DNA from: CASFRF01 sp031549345
GTDB lineage: Bacteria; Verrucomicrobiota; Lentisphaeria; Victivallales; Victivallaceae
Direction of reading: 5' to 3'
Assembly (NCBI GenBank): GCA_031549345.1
Contig: JAVBPY010000005.1
Coordinates: 1 to 53,506 of the forward strand
DNA length: 53,506 nt
Part shown: positions 33,004-41,212 of the stretch, one piece after another
How positions within the stretch are numbered: position 1 is the stretch's first letter
Layout of the letters: each line of letters opens with the position of its first letter
Notes under the pieces: generated by a model
Databases searched by the model: none
Seen by the model: the letters and a program-made list of their open reading frames with translations, nothing else
Told to the model about the DNA's origin: nothing
Translations under genes and position numbers: made by a program

Positions 33004-36000
33004 TTACCACTGATGCAGGAGGTAGGGATCGTCGCTGTGGCGGTGCGGCCACGGGTAGACCGGCGCGTTTTCACGGCGCTCCAAAAGAAAAAACGGCCCG
33101 CGGACGATGCCGTTCCAGCCTTTCGAGGGGCCGTTGCGGTTCCATACGCGGAGCGCGAGGACGTTGTCGCCCGGTTTGAGGACTCCATCGGGAACCGGGT
33201 AACGCCGGCGGATGCTCCAGGCTTTTTCCGGGTCGGTATTGACGGGGGAGGTTTCGCCGAGCTTGACGCCATTTAGGTAGGTTTCGTCGAAATCATCGAA
33301 TGTTCCGGCGTCGAGAAGGAGTCCTGTTTCGGCCGCTTCCGCCGCCGTCAGGCGGAAGTACAGCCGCACTTGCGCGTCGATCCGGTTCGTAAGATTTTTT
33401 TCGACCGCAAACGATTCCCATTTTTCATCGTCGAAGGAGGGTGCGGCAAACGGGCACTCCGCGGGATCGGTGGCGCGCACTTTGGCCGCCTCCCAGCGCT
33501 GGGCAAGGTCGATGCGTACCGGTGCGCGGTGGAGGCGGGCGAGGATGGTCCGCGCGGGCGCGCCAAGCCGCATTCCGATGTTTGTCAGCAACTGGGCCAG
33601 GGTGCGGATCTGCCGTTTGCGCGAGAGTGCAAGATACGGCTCCTTCTCCACGTCGATCCGGCGGGGATCGAACCCGGCGAGGATCAATTTCCCTTTGCCG
33701 CGTGTAAACTCCCGGAGGCCGCTTCCATCGAATAAGACCAGGTCGAGCTCCTGCCTGTAATGAAAATTCCCCGCATTCAACCCCGGGGCGTCGGCGGTGA
33801 AACGGCTGCTTTTCACGCGCTGGAACGGAATGTCGAACGCCCGATAAAAGGCGTCGGATTGCGGGAGGACGACGGCGGAACCGCCGTTTTCGACAAAGCT
33901 CCGGAGTGCGGCAATGTCGGCGACATCGGTCGCCAGCACCGCGCCGTTGGCAGGGAGGCCGGGTTTCACATCCGGTGCGCCAAGCTCCGTTAAGAGTGCG
34001 GCGTCGCCGAGGACCGCCGGGGCGTGCGGGGCGGTTCGCGTCTTCCGCAATCGCTCTATCAACGCGGCGATCAACGCCTGGGCCGCCGGTTCCTGTGCGG
34101 CGTTTTCGGCAAGCGCCAGTTGGCAGAACAAGACTGGATGTCCGTCGAGTTCCGCCGCCAGCAAGGGTGTCTGCGCGAGATCGAATCCGCCGTGTGCGAG
34201 CGGGGTGAAATTGCCCGCGCCGGGGACTTCAATCACCGATTCCGCCACCATCCCGGTGGTCCCGGAGGTGTTGTTGTACCCTTTGCGCAGGGGGCTGAAC
34301 GATTCGCCGAGGCGGAGCGGGCGTCCACCGCGCCAGTCGCGGAGAAGTTCGGACGCGACGGGGAAGCCGCTGTCGCCCCAGAATTCACGCAGACGCACCG
34401 GATAGGCCCTGAGGCCGAGTTCTTCGAGCCGTTCCACTGCTTGCGCAAGCACCAGTACGCCTTTCCCGGCGGGGACGGCCCGGAACGCCGCATCGGTCAA
34501 TGCGCCGGGGGCGAAGACGACGGTTTCCGCGTTGGAAAAATCCGGTGTTTTGACTGTTTTGGATGCGAACGGCGTGAAATAAGCGCCGCTCCCGGCGGGA
34601 TCGAAGAGGACCACCCCCTCCGGCTTCGCAGCGGGAGGTTGCAGTACGGAGAAATCGAAGCGGTCGCAACCAAGCTCGCGCCCGTCATCGGCGGTGAAAA
34701 CGAGTTCGATCGCGCCTGCGAGGGGCGTGGCGAGCGTCCATGCCGCCGATTCCGGAACGGTGAACGCAAGCGGCAGTTTTTGGGTGCCGCTTTGATGGAA
34801 TTCAAACGGCATATCGATCTTCTGGAGCACGCGCCCCGCAAGGACGATCGAGCCTGTTGCGCGCCCTTTAAGGGGCGTGAAAGCGTCGTGCAAAAGCGCG
34901 ATTTGCTTTTCCACCGTTTCGCCGGGGCGGAAAATATGGGTTTTGGACATCGGGTTTGCCTTATCCCCTGCGATAAATCCAAGAAACGGACGGTTGTTGG
35001 CGAACAACGTTTCCCCATAGAGTGTAAGACCATCGGGTTTACGCCCCGTGGGGACGGTCGGCCGCCCGGGTATGCCCTCGTTGAGCCATTGACCGGGGAC
35101 GCGGTGAAAATCGCCTTTGATTCCCGGCGTTTTCAGGTTTTCCGCCGGATCGGTGATGCGGCTGTTGATTCCGGCGCGAAGAACGTCGGGGTGCACATAG
35201 TTGTCGGTGGGGCCGAATGGCTCGATCCCCATGTTGATCCCCGCGAGCCGCCACGAGCGGAAGAGGCGCTGATTGAATAGGCTCCACACCGCCTGCGCGG
35301 GGGGCTGGTGGTTCACATAGCTTGTTCCGTGGTGGGCGGATGCGCCGAAAACCTTGCGCTTGGGGTCGTAGAGTTTGCGGAGGAGGGCAAGGTAGGCGGG
35401 TTGTTCCAGTTCATATGCCTTCGGGCCGAGCCACATGGCCGCGTATTCGGTGATCCACGGTTCGCCGTCGCCATCGGGAATGGCGTGGTTGACAAAGCTC
35501 ATCGGGTACGGGTTGCCGTGCTCCCAGCTCCCGATGGGCACAACGCCGTGGGACGGATAGTTGGCGACCCACTCTTCCCATTCCTGCATCGGCGTCCAGT
35601 TGAAATAGTCGAAAATGCCCCAGCCGTCCCCCGCGCCGGAATCGTAATGGCTCAGGAAGAGCCGCGAGGGATCGAGCTTTTTCAGCGCTTCGACAAAGCG
35701 GATGGAGGCGGCAAGGCGTCCGGCGACGAATTTGTCGGCGATGATGTTGTTTTTTTCCAGTGCTCCAATTTTCGCGATGGAGTGAATCGGTGCGATTCCC
35801 CAAAGATCCGGCTGGTTGGCGTAAGTTACGTTATCGCCGAACGGGGCGGAGGTGCCGAATCCGCTGTAGGCGATCACCGACGGATGGTTGTGAAAGCGCG
35901 CCACAAGGTTGTCGTTCATGTAATGGATAAGTTCCGGCGAAACATCGGTGGTTTCCCGCCTGAAAAACTGGCCGCTGGATACCAGTCCGTAGGGTGTGTA

Positions 36001-38244
36001 GGCGATGTAAAATAGTCCGAGTTCGTCCGCCATGTTCACCGGACCCATGCCGCTGAACGAACTTTCCAGCGATTGCATTGCCGACATGCGAAGCACGGCG
36101 TTGAATCCCATATCCTTCAGGAAAGAGTAGCTGCGCCGTAAAAAATGTTCGTCATTCAACGGATCGTACGCCAGCCCCATCCGGGGGCGGAGGCGGAGTT
36201 CCTGGCCGTTGATGTACATGGTTTTTCCTTCACGCCAGATCTCGCGGAAGCCGAAGCCAAAGGGGAGCGATTCATCCACAATTGTTCCTGCCGCATCGGT
36301 CGCGCTCAAAGTCAGCGTCAGGAGGTTCGGAGTATCGGGCGTCCAGGGGAGCGGATTCGCCCAATCTACGGTAAGCTCCAGGCGTTCGCCGTTTCGCGTT
36401 GTTTTCAGGTTTTTCTGCGCATGCAGTTCTTTGCCGGAGCGATCGTTGATCCGCGCATGATAACACAAGCCGGACGTTGTGCGGGAGGAGGGAAAATGTA
36501 CGGCGAGCGTCTTTTTCCGCCAACTCGGAACAATCCGCACATCTTCGAAAATTGGTGTTTTGCCCCGCGCAAGGAGCGTAACATCGTAAATGCGCCCCGG
36601 GGACCAGGCGGCCGGAGGGTCGAAGGGGCGCGGCTTGCCCGCCGCGTAAAGGTGGGCGGTTGTTTCGGATCCCTTGCGCGGCAACGCGAGAAGCAGAAGA
36701 TTGTTTTTCTCGCCCGGAGGCGAAAGGATGTTACCGGGAATGGCAAGTTCGCCGCCCCAATTGCCGTCGAGGTCGCCGATCGGGCTCCCATTCCAGAAGA
36801 CCCGCAAAGCGAGCGACTGCGTTCCCTCAACACTCAAAAAAAAATTGCCGCCGGCCAACTCCGGGAGGACGATTGTGCGGGCGAGGAAACGCGGCGAAAG
36901 CGCACGGTAGTCGTACTTTCCTATGTTGCCGTACAGCGCCGTTGCGCCGGACGTTCCGCGCGCTTCGCCCGGTACTTTTACGTAGGCCCAAGGCCCCGCC
37001 GCTCCGATTGGAAGATAGCCCCATAAACCGTTGAGCGAAAGGGAATACCGCGTCGCGCTGCGGATGAAGGGCGCTCCGGCGTTCGTCCAATCGGCAGTCA
37101 GCGCAATGGGGCCATCATTCGCCGCGACCCCATCGGCAGGGAAGGTGGCGGGGAGCTGGCGGCTGTGGAGATCGAGCGTTTGCTTCACGTTTTTTTCGGA
37201 CTGCTCCAAACGAATGTCGCGCCACTCCGCCTCGATCCCCGCGCCGGAGAAGTTCAGGCGAACACCCACTTTGGCGGTCCCGTCCGGCGTGGTGAATTGC
37301 GCAACGCCCGTGACGAAGTCGGCGCCGGGAAGGTGGCTCGAACCTTTCCATTGCTCCGAACGGAAGGCGAAGGTGCGGATTTTTTTATAGCCGAGCCATT
37401 TCCCTTGCGCATCGAGGAAAAAGACGCCCAGATCGCAAGCGTACTCCGCCATTGGCGTATTCGCCTTGCATCGTACTGCGAAGCGGAGGGTGTACTCCTC
37501 CTGCGGCGCGGAGGATACGGCTTGCACCAGCCAGCTTTGGCTTTCCACGAGATCCTCCGGCACCCGGCAGAGGGCTGTCCCGCCGGCGGTTTTCACTGTG
37601 ATTTTCCCTTTTCCTCCCGGCGGCGTATGCAATTGCCAGCTCATCGGTACGCCATCGGCGGCGGCGGTTGAAAAATCTCCATTTTTCAGAAGATTCGCGG
37701 TTTCCTGTTTTGCCGTCGTCGGCGTAACTTCCGCCTCCAGGCGTTCCAGTGTAACGCGAATCGGTCCATTGATATCGAAGCGCAGTCCGATTTCCGCTGT
37801 TCCAACCGGGGCGGTCGCGCTCCCCTGAAAATCGACGAAGCCATCGCTTTTCTTCGTCGATTGCGGCAGCTTCGCGTTTTGATACATCACTTTTCGGATC
37901 TCTTTATGACCGAGCCACTTCCCCTGCGCATCGCGGAAAAAGAGGAGAAATCCGAAATCGTGATCCGCCCCCTCCGTCAAAAGTTCGCCTTTCACACGTC
38001 CCCTTACAGTGATCGGTCCCGGGCCACCCGGAATCACCTGGACAAAATGACCGCCCTTTTCCGTGGGGCTTACGGTCAGTTTGCCTTCTTTGTCCCTGGC
38101 GATCGAAGCGGGGAACTTGCACACCCAATTCATTTTTTCGTTTGTTCCCGGAGGCGCGAAAAAGTCGGTGTTTTTCACAGTGTTTTCCGCCACGGCTCCC
38201 GCCGCCGCGCAGGCGAGCGCGGCGAATAAAATCCATTTTTTCAT
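33004..38244 (-). CDS. large secreted GH2-like protein (module 3), possibly altered active site
   Basis: A 1746-aa exported protein with a signal peptide (MKKWILFAALACAAAGAVAE). Two CBM-like sandwich repeats occupy about 20-340 (both contain an FFxDAQGKWLG segment). About 400-700 look like the GH2 sugar-binding and Ig-like domains, and 700-1010 like a GH2-type barrel (MYINGQELRLRPRMGLAYDP). Where GH2 enzymes have NHPS...NE, the sequence reads NHPSVIAYSGFGTSAP, with no acid/base Glu; a candidate nucleophile Glu933 remains in WITEYAAM. Further C-terminal sandwich domains follow. The start at 38244 is set by the signal peptide. It is eight bases after the pseudopilin stop. Confidence 0.85.
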   Translation of the reverse strand: MKKWILFAALACAAAGAVAENTVKNTDFFAPPGTNEKMNWVCKFPASIARDKEGKLTVSPTEKGGHFVQVIPGGPGPITVRGRVKGELLTEGADHDFGFLLFFRDAQGKWLGHKEIRKVMYQNAKLPQSTKKSDGFVDFQGSATAPVGTAEIGLRFDINGPIRVTLERLEAEVTPTTAKQETANLLKNGDFSTAAADGVPMSWQLHTPPGGKGKITVKTAGGTALCRVPEDLVESQSWLVQAVSSAPQEEYTLRFAVRCKANTPMAEYACDLGVFFLDAQGKWLGYKKIRTFAFRSEQWKGSSHLPGADFVTGVAQFTTPDGTAKVGVRLNFSGAGIEAEWRDIRLEQSEKNVKQTLDLHSRQLPATFPADGVAANDGPIALTADWTNAGAPFIRSATRYSLSLNGLWGYLPIGAAGPWAYVKVPGEARGTSGATALYGNIGKYDYRALSPRFLARTIVLPELAGGNFFLSVEGTQSLALRVFWNGSPIGDLDGNWGGELAIPGNILSPPGEKNNLLLLALPRKGSETTAHLYAAGKPRPFDPPAAWSPGRIYDVTLLARGKTPIFEDVRIVPSWRKKTLAVHFPSSRTTSGLCYHARINDRSGKELHAQKNLKTTRNGERLELTVDWANPLPWTPDTPNLLTLTLSATDAAGTIVDESLPFGFGFREIWREGKTMYINGQELRLRPRMGLAYDPLNDEHFLRRSYSFLKDMGFNAVLRMSAMQSLESSFSGMGPVNMADELGLFYIAYTPYGLVSSGQFFRRETTDVSPELIHYMNDNLVARFHNHPSVIAYSGFGTSAPFGDNVTYANQPDLWGIAPIHSIAKIGALEKNNIIADKFVAGRLAASIRFVEALKKLDPSRLFLSHYDSGAGDGWGIFDYFNWTPMQEWEEWVANYPSHGVVPIGSWEHGNPYPMSFVNHAIPDGDGEPWITEYAAMWLGPKAYELEQPAYLALLRKLYDPKRKVFGASAHHGTSYVNHQPPAQAVWSLFNQRLFRSWRLAGINMGIEPFGPTDNYVHPDVLRAGINSRITDPAENLKTPGIKGDFHRVPGQWLNEGIPGRPTVPTGRKPDGLTLYGETLFANNRPFLGFIAGDKANPMSKTHIFRPGETVEKQIALLHDAFTPLKGRATGSIVLAGRVLQKIDMPFEFHQSGTQKLPLAFTVPESAAWTLATPLAGAIELVFTADDGRELGCDRFDFSVLQPPAAKPEGVVLFDPAGSGAYFTPFASKTVKTPDFSNAETVVFAPGALTDAAFRAVPAGKGVLVLAQAVERLEELGLRAYPVRLREFWGDSGFPVASELLRDWRGGRPLRLGESFSPLRKGYNNTSGTTGMVAESVIEVPGAGNFTPLAHGGFDLAQTPLLAAELDGHPVLFCQLALAENAAQEPAAQALIAALIERLRKTRTAPHAPAVLGDAALLTELGAPDVKPGLPANGAVLATDVADIAALRSFVENGGSAVVLPQSDAFYRAFDIPFQRVKSSRFTADAPGLNAGNFHYRQELDLVLFDGSGLREFTRGKGKLILAGFDPRRIDVEKEPYLALSRKRQIRTLAQLLTNIGMRLGAPARTILARLHRAPVRIDLAQRWEAAKVRATDPAECPFAAPSFDDEKWESFAVEKNLTNRIDAQVRLYFRLTAAEAAETGLLLDAGTFDDFDETYLNGVKLGETSPVNTDPEKAWSIRRRYPVPDGVLKPGDNVLALRVWNRNGPSKGWNGIVRGPFFLLERRENAPVYPWPHRHSDDPYLLHQW

Positions 38245-38252
38245 TTTGTTTC

Positions 38253-38999
38253 CTACTTGAATTTCGCGAAGAAGTCCTGGGCCGTCTGGGTGCCGGAACC
38301 GGCCCACGGCGGAATTTCCCCATAGCGGTACGATTTTACATGCCCATCCACAAACAATACGTTGCGGCCGCCGCTGTGGGGATATTTCAGAACGAAAGAG
38401 TCGTTTCCGGCGGAATGGTTGTAGGACATTACATAGCCTGTCGTGTCGAACATCTCCATCATTTGCGATGTAACGCTCGGTTTAACGACTTGCGTGCGTT
38501 TGTAATATGTCGTTGTCTTTGTGTTCGGGTGGCTCGGGTCGCTGGTGTAGCCGGTGCCCCGGCAGTAATAGCCGAGCATGGCGTTTTGCGCGTAAGAGAA
38601 TATCTTATACCACCCGCTCCCATCCGGACCCTCTACTTTGCCGAAGTTGGCGTATCCCGGGCATTGCGCCGGTTTGAACGGCGTCCCGGAACCGTCCGCG
38701 TTTTTTGTGGAATATTCCCATCCGGCCCATGGAATTGCCGATGCTCTGTCGTAATATGCCCAGAGGAAATGGGTGTTCCACCGGTACGCGTCGTACTGGT
38801 ACGCAAAGTTGTCTTTGTTGTCGTCCGTGTAATATTGTTGATAGATGCCGAGGGTTTTGAGATTGTTGGTGCAGCTGATCGCCCGCGCCTTGTCCCGCGC
38901 TTTGTTCAACGCGGGGAGGAGCATGGACGCCAGGATGGCGATGATGGCGATTACGACCAGAAGCTCGATCAAGGTAAATGTTGTCCTGCTTTTCTTCAT
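38253..38999 (-). CDS. type II secretion-like pseudopilin, H-X9-DG type (module 3)
   Basis: A 248-aa protein with the leader MKKSRTT, the prepilin helix FTLIELLVVIAIIAILAS (Thr before the cleavage point) and a C-terminal H-X9-DG motif (YPHSGG, then LFVDGH). The middle is rich in Tyr and Trp, unlike the other copies, so the surface domain has diverged. The ATG at 38999 follows AGGAAA. It starts four bases after the regulator stop and ends eight bases before the GH2-like gene, so the three genes form one operon. Confidence 0.92.
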   Translation of the reverse strand: MKKSRTTFTLIELLVVIAIIAILASMLLPALNKARDKARAISCTNNLKTLGIYQQYYTDDNKDNFAYQYDAYRWNTHFLWAYYDRASAIPWAGWEYSTKNADGSGTPFKPAQCPGYANFGKVEGPDGSGWYKIFSYAQNAMLGYYCRGTGYTSDPSHPNTKTTTYYKRTQVVKPSVTSQMMEMFDTTGYVMSYNHSAGNDSFVLKYPHSGGRNVLFVDGHVKSYRYGEIPPWAGSGTQTAQDFFAKFK

Positions 39000-39003
39000 T
39001 TTC

Positions 39004-40140
39004 CTATGCCTCTTTGGGTGATGCGATTTGCGGACGTATGCTCGATACGTTTTCCCGTATTTCAAACGGCCAATAGTTCAATGCCGGTTCTTCCCGGCGG
39101 ACGGCGGCGGCGAGCTCTCCGAGCAACGCATCGGCGAAATCCGCCACACTGAACTCCAGAAGATCGGCCGGAAACGGCAGAAAAAGGCCCTGTTCTTTGT
39201 TTTTGCCGATCACAAGATGCAGATTCCGCACCCCGGCGGCGACCAGCGCGCTGATGACACCCGGCGCAATCGAATCAGGATAGACAAACAGTCCATCCGG
39301 CTGTTCATCCATCCCGAGGAGCCAGTTGCACATGTGGTAGCCGAATGCTGCGCGGGAGTGCCCCAGCGAATCGCGCGGCGCAATAATTTGCTGCGGATCG
39401 TAGGCGATTCCTTCGGCCTTGAGCGCATCGGTAAACATGTCGTGAAAACGTTTGTGCCACGGATCGAGCGAATTGGGCGTTACACCCGTGATAAGCGCCG
39501 CGCGGCGACAGCCGCGTTTTTTCAGGCATTTTGCAGCGGCAATGGCGATTTCCGGCAAATTTTGTATAAGGGAAAATGTATTTGGGTAATAGTTTGCGGA
39601 AACCGTCGGCATGCCGAATGCCGTCAGCCAGCGTCGAGCGGAATACCCGGAATTCAGCAGGATCAGCTGCTGTACGCGCCCGGAACGTACCGCCGTTTCC
39701 AGGCGGGGCAGGGGGGTGTTTTGTTCCTGCAGCGTGCGTTCATCCACGAACAGTTCGCAGCGGATGTCCGCCGCGTCGAGCCTTGCGCTGATTGCGCTGA
39801 TCGCCAGGTGCACGAAGATCGAATCCTCCGGGTGCGCCTGCTTGGATATATGCGTGTAGATTCCCACGCGCGTCGGGAGCGCTTGCGCCGCGCGGACGAA
39901 CGTTCCAATGCGCGGACGCCGTTCCAGGAGGTTTTCCTCCACCAGTGTTTTCAGCGCCGCATTGACTGTAAAGTAGTTTGTTTCAAAGAGATCCGCAAGC
40001 TGTTGCAGCGGCGGAAGTCTGTCGCCGACGTGCAGTGCTCCGCACATAAGGAGGCGACGGAAAAGCGCCGTGAGTTGCGGTTGCAGCGGTTGGTTCGGTT
40101 CGGCGGTGAAATCCTTGTAAATCGCCAGTTTGTCCGTCAT
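39004..40140 (-). CDS. GntR/LacI-hybrid transcriptional regulator (module 3)
   Basis: A 378-aa regulator with an N-terminal GntR winged helix (about 17-85: LQQLADLFETNYFTVNAALK is the recognition part) and a LacI-type sugar-sensing domain (about 90-350). Same architecture as the module 1 regulator but clearly different sequence. A GGAGG ribosome-binding site precedes the ATG at 40140. The exact consensus promoter upstream carries an AT-rich palindrome over its -10 box, a likely binding site for this protein itself. Confidence 0.9.
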   Translation of the reverse strand: MTDKLAIYKDFTAEPNQPLQPQLTALFRRLLMCGALHVGDRLPPLQQLADLFETNYFTVNAALKTLVEENLLERRPRIGTFVRAAQALPTRVGIYTHISKQAHPEDSIFVHLAISAISARLDAADIRCELFVDERTLQEQNTPLPRLETAVRSGRVQQLILLNSGYSARRWLTAFGMPTVSANYYPNTFSLIQNLPEIAIAAAKCLKKRGCRRAALITGVTPNSLDPWHKRFHDMFTDALKAEGIAYDPQQIIAPRDSLGHSRAAFGYHMCNWLLGMDEQPDGLFVYPDSIAPGVISALVAAGVRNLHLVIGKNKEQGLFLPFPADLLEFSVADFADALLGELAAAVRREEPALNYWPFEIRENVSSIRPQIASPKEA

Positions 40141-40163
40141 GCGAAATGGCCTCCATATTTCTT

Positions 40164-40202
40164 AATTGTATATATTATATATCAATTATGGCAATATGTC
40201 AA
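40164..40202 (-). promoter_or_regulatory. consensus promoter of module 3 with overlapping palindrome
   Basis: On the minus strand TTGACA (40197-40202), 17-bp spacer, TATAAT (40174-40179). A 24-bp imperfect palindrome (AATTG...CAATT, 40164-40187) covers the -10 box and is a candidate operator for the regulator at 40140. Confidence 0.88.
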
Positions 40203-40454
40203 GACATGAGGCTTTGTTTTTGAGTATTTATAGGTACTTGCAGGATTACACGCCTGAGGTTTGCGGCGTCCAATGCTGTAACACACGATCCAGGAGAAAA
40301 AATAGCCTGAAGACATACAAGGCAACAACCACAAAACACCCTGTAAATGCACAATAAATGCTATGCTGATAAAAAACAGAAACATCAAAAGATAGAGATT
40401 GTCTGTTTTTATTTTTTTACTCTGACTTCGGCTTCCTTGTATGTTTTGGCGCAT
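40182..40454 (-). CDS. possible small two-helix membrane protein
   Basis: A 90-residue frame from ATG 40454 with hydrophobic stretches at about 22-43 and 47-61 (MFLFFISIAFIV and SSGYFFSWIVCYSI). No homologue is recognised. It has only a poor ribosome-binding site, and its end overlaps the promoter of the downstream regulator. It may be chance. Otherwise 40203-40532 shows nothing I can identify. Confidence 0.2.
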   Translation of the reverse strand: MRQNIQGSRSQSKKIKTDNLYLLMFLFFISIAFIVHLQGVLWLLPCMSSGYFFSWIVCYSIGRRKPQACNPASTYKYSKTKPHVLTYCHN

Positions 40455-40532
40455 AAAAGCCGTGGTGTTTCCATACTTTTCTTGATTGCGGATTGCAAGC
40501 CGGTCATTGGCGGCGCTCTTGATTTTTCCAAC

Positions 40533-40564
40533 AAAAAAGCGCCGCCGACTTCCGCCGGCGGCGC
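40533..40564 (-). terminator. intrinsic terminator of the candidate RNA
   Basis: A 9-bp all-GC stem (GCGCCGCCG with CGGCGGCGC) and an 8-base loop, followed on the minus strand by six T's. No protein-coding gene ends here, so it must terminate some other transcript. Confidence 0.88.
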
Positions 40565-40910
40565 CCCGGGAAATACTCCCTGCAGGAGCCCATGCCCGTG
40601 TGGTTCCCAAGCTGGCCCCGCCGCGTCGTTCTGTCGGGCTACAGAGCGATTCCCCCTCCGGCGGCGTGGACCCATTTAATGCAAACGTGATTCGGCCTCC
40701 CAACCTCTTCACGTCGGGGATCGTTTCCGATCCCTTAGCAGCCAAGGCTTTTTATCCTGCACAATGGAGCCCCCTCCTTATGCCTGACTTTTTCCCCGGC
40801 GCTTCAGTTCAAGGATTTTCGCGCCCCCCCTCCTTGTCGGAGCGATTCGCCTCGTCATGGAGCCCCCTCCTAACGAATCGAATCTCCTGTACCGCGTTCC
40901 TTGAACTACG
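40533..40910 (-). ncRNA. candidate structured non-coding RNA
   Basis: A GC-rich island of about 370 bases in AT-rich surroundings, ending in a strong terminator. Read on the minus strand it folds locally: GTTCAAGGA (40906-40898) pairs with TCCTTGAAC (40815-40807), enclosing CGATTCG/CGAATCG and GGAG/CTCC stems; GGGATCG-GAAA-CGATCCC (a GNRA hairpin, near 40734-40717); ACGTGA/TCACGT enclosing GGTT-GGGA-GGCC; CGCCGC/GCGGCG enclosing TCTGT/ACAGA. GGA occurs about a dozen times, and AAGGAGGGGG or close copies three times. I could not match it to tmRNA, RNase P RNA, SRP RNA or 6S RNA from memory. Its 5' end and promoter are not clear. Confidence 0.6.
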
Positions 40911-41160
40911 CCATTGATTAAGAAAGAATCATGCCAAGTTTTTAAATGCATGATAACGCATTTAATGCCAATATGATGCGACTTATTTTTGTGTTTATCT
41001 GTTTTTTTGTTAAATTAATATATGTTGATATTTATTTTGAATAAATATTTTGTAATTCCTTTAATTGTAATATAATACGATCAAATAAAAAAATATGTAT
41101 CTAATGCATGTATATTTATATAAAGAGGGAATGCTCGACAGAATAAACATGGGTGTTTTA
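40911..41160. other. AT-rich intergenic region without a recognised gene
   Basis: About 250 bp of strongly AT-rich DNA between the candidate RNA and the ADP-ribosylglycohydrolase promoter. It holds short inverted repeats (AAATGC/GCATTT near 40945-40964) and repeated TTGGCAT words on the minus strand. No credible ORF. It probably contains the promoter of the candidate RNA. Confidence 0.5.
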
Positions 41161-41188
41161 TGGAAAAACGGCAAATGCGTGGTATAGT
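41161..41188 (+). promoter_or_regulatory. probable promoter of the ADP-ribosylglycohydrolase-like gene
   Basis: TGGAAA (41161-41166), 16-bp spacer, TATAGT (41183-41188), 24 bp before the ATG. The -10 context TATAGTAT is shared with the region before lacZ. Confidence 0.5.
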
Positions 41189-41212
41189 ATTGCAATAAAG
41201 AAAAGGATTTGT

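Noticed and set aside
40455..40745. Minus-strand ORF extending upstream into the candidate RNA (MAAKGSETIPDV...)
   Set aside because: The frame runs through strong hairpins and an intrinsic terminator, and its composition is not protein-like. The segment is better explained as structured RNA.
40533..40910. Candidate RNA as tmRNA, RNase P RNA, SRP RNA or 6S RNA
   Set aside because: No tRNA-like acceptor/T-arm end, no RNase P GAGGAAAGTCC element and no SRP GGAAG/GCAGC domain could be found by eye. A covariance-model search is needed to exclude them fully.
40928..40945. Sigma-54-like promoter (TTGGCAT...) for the candidate RNA
   Set aside because: The -24 half is suggestive, but the GC of the -12 element is missing.
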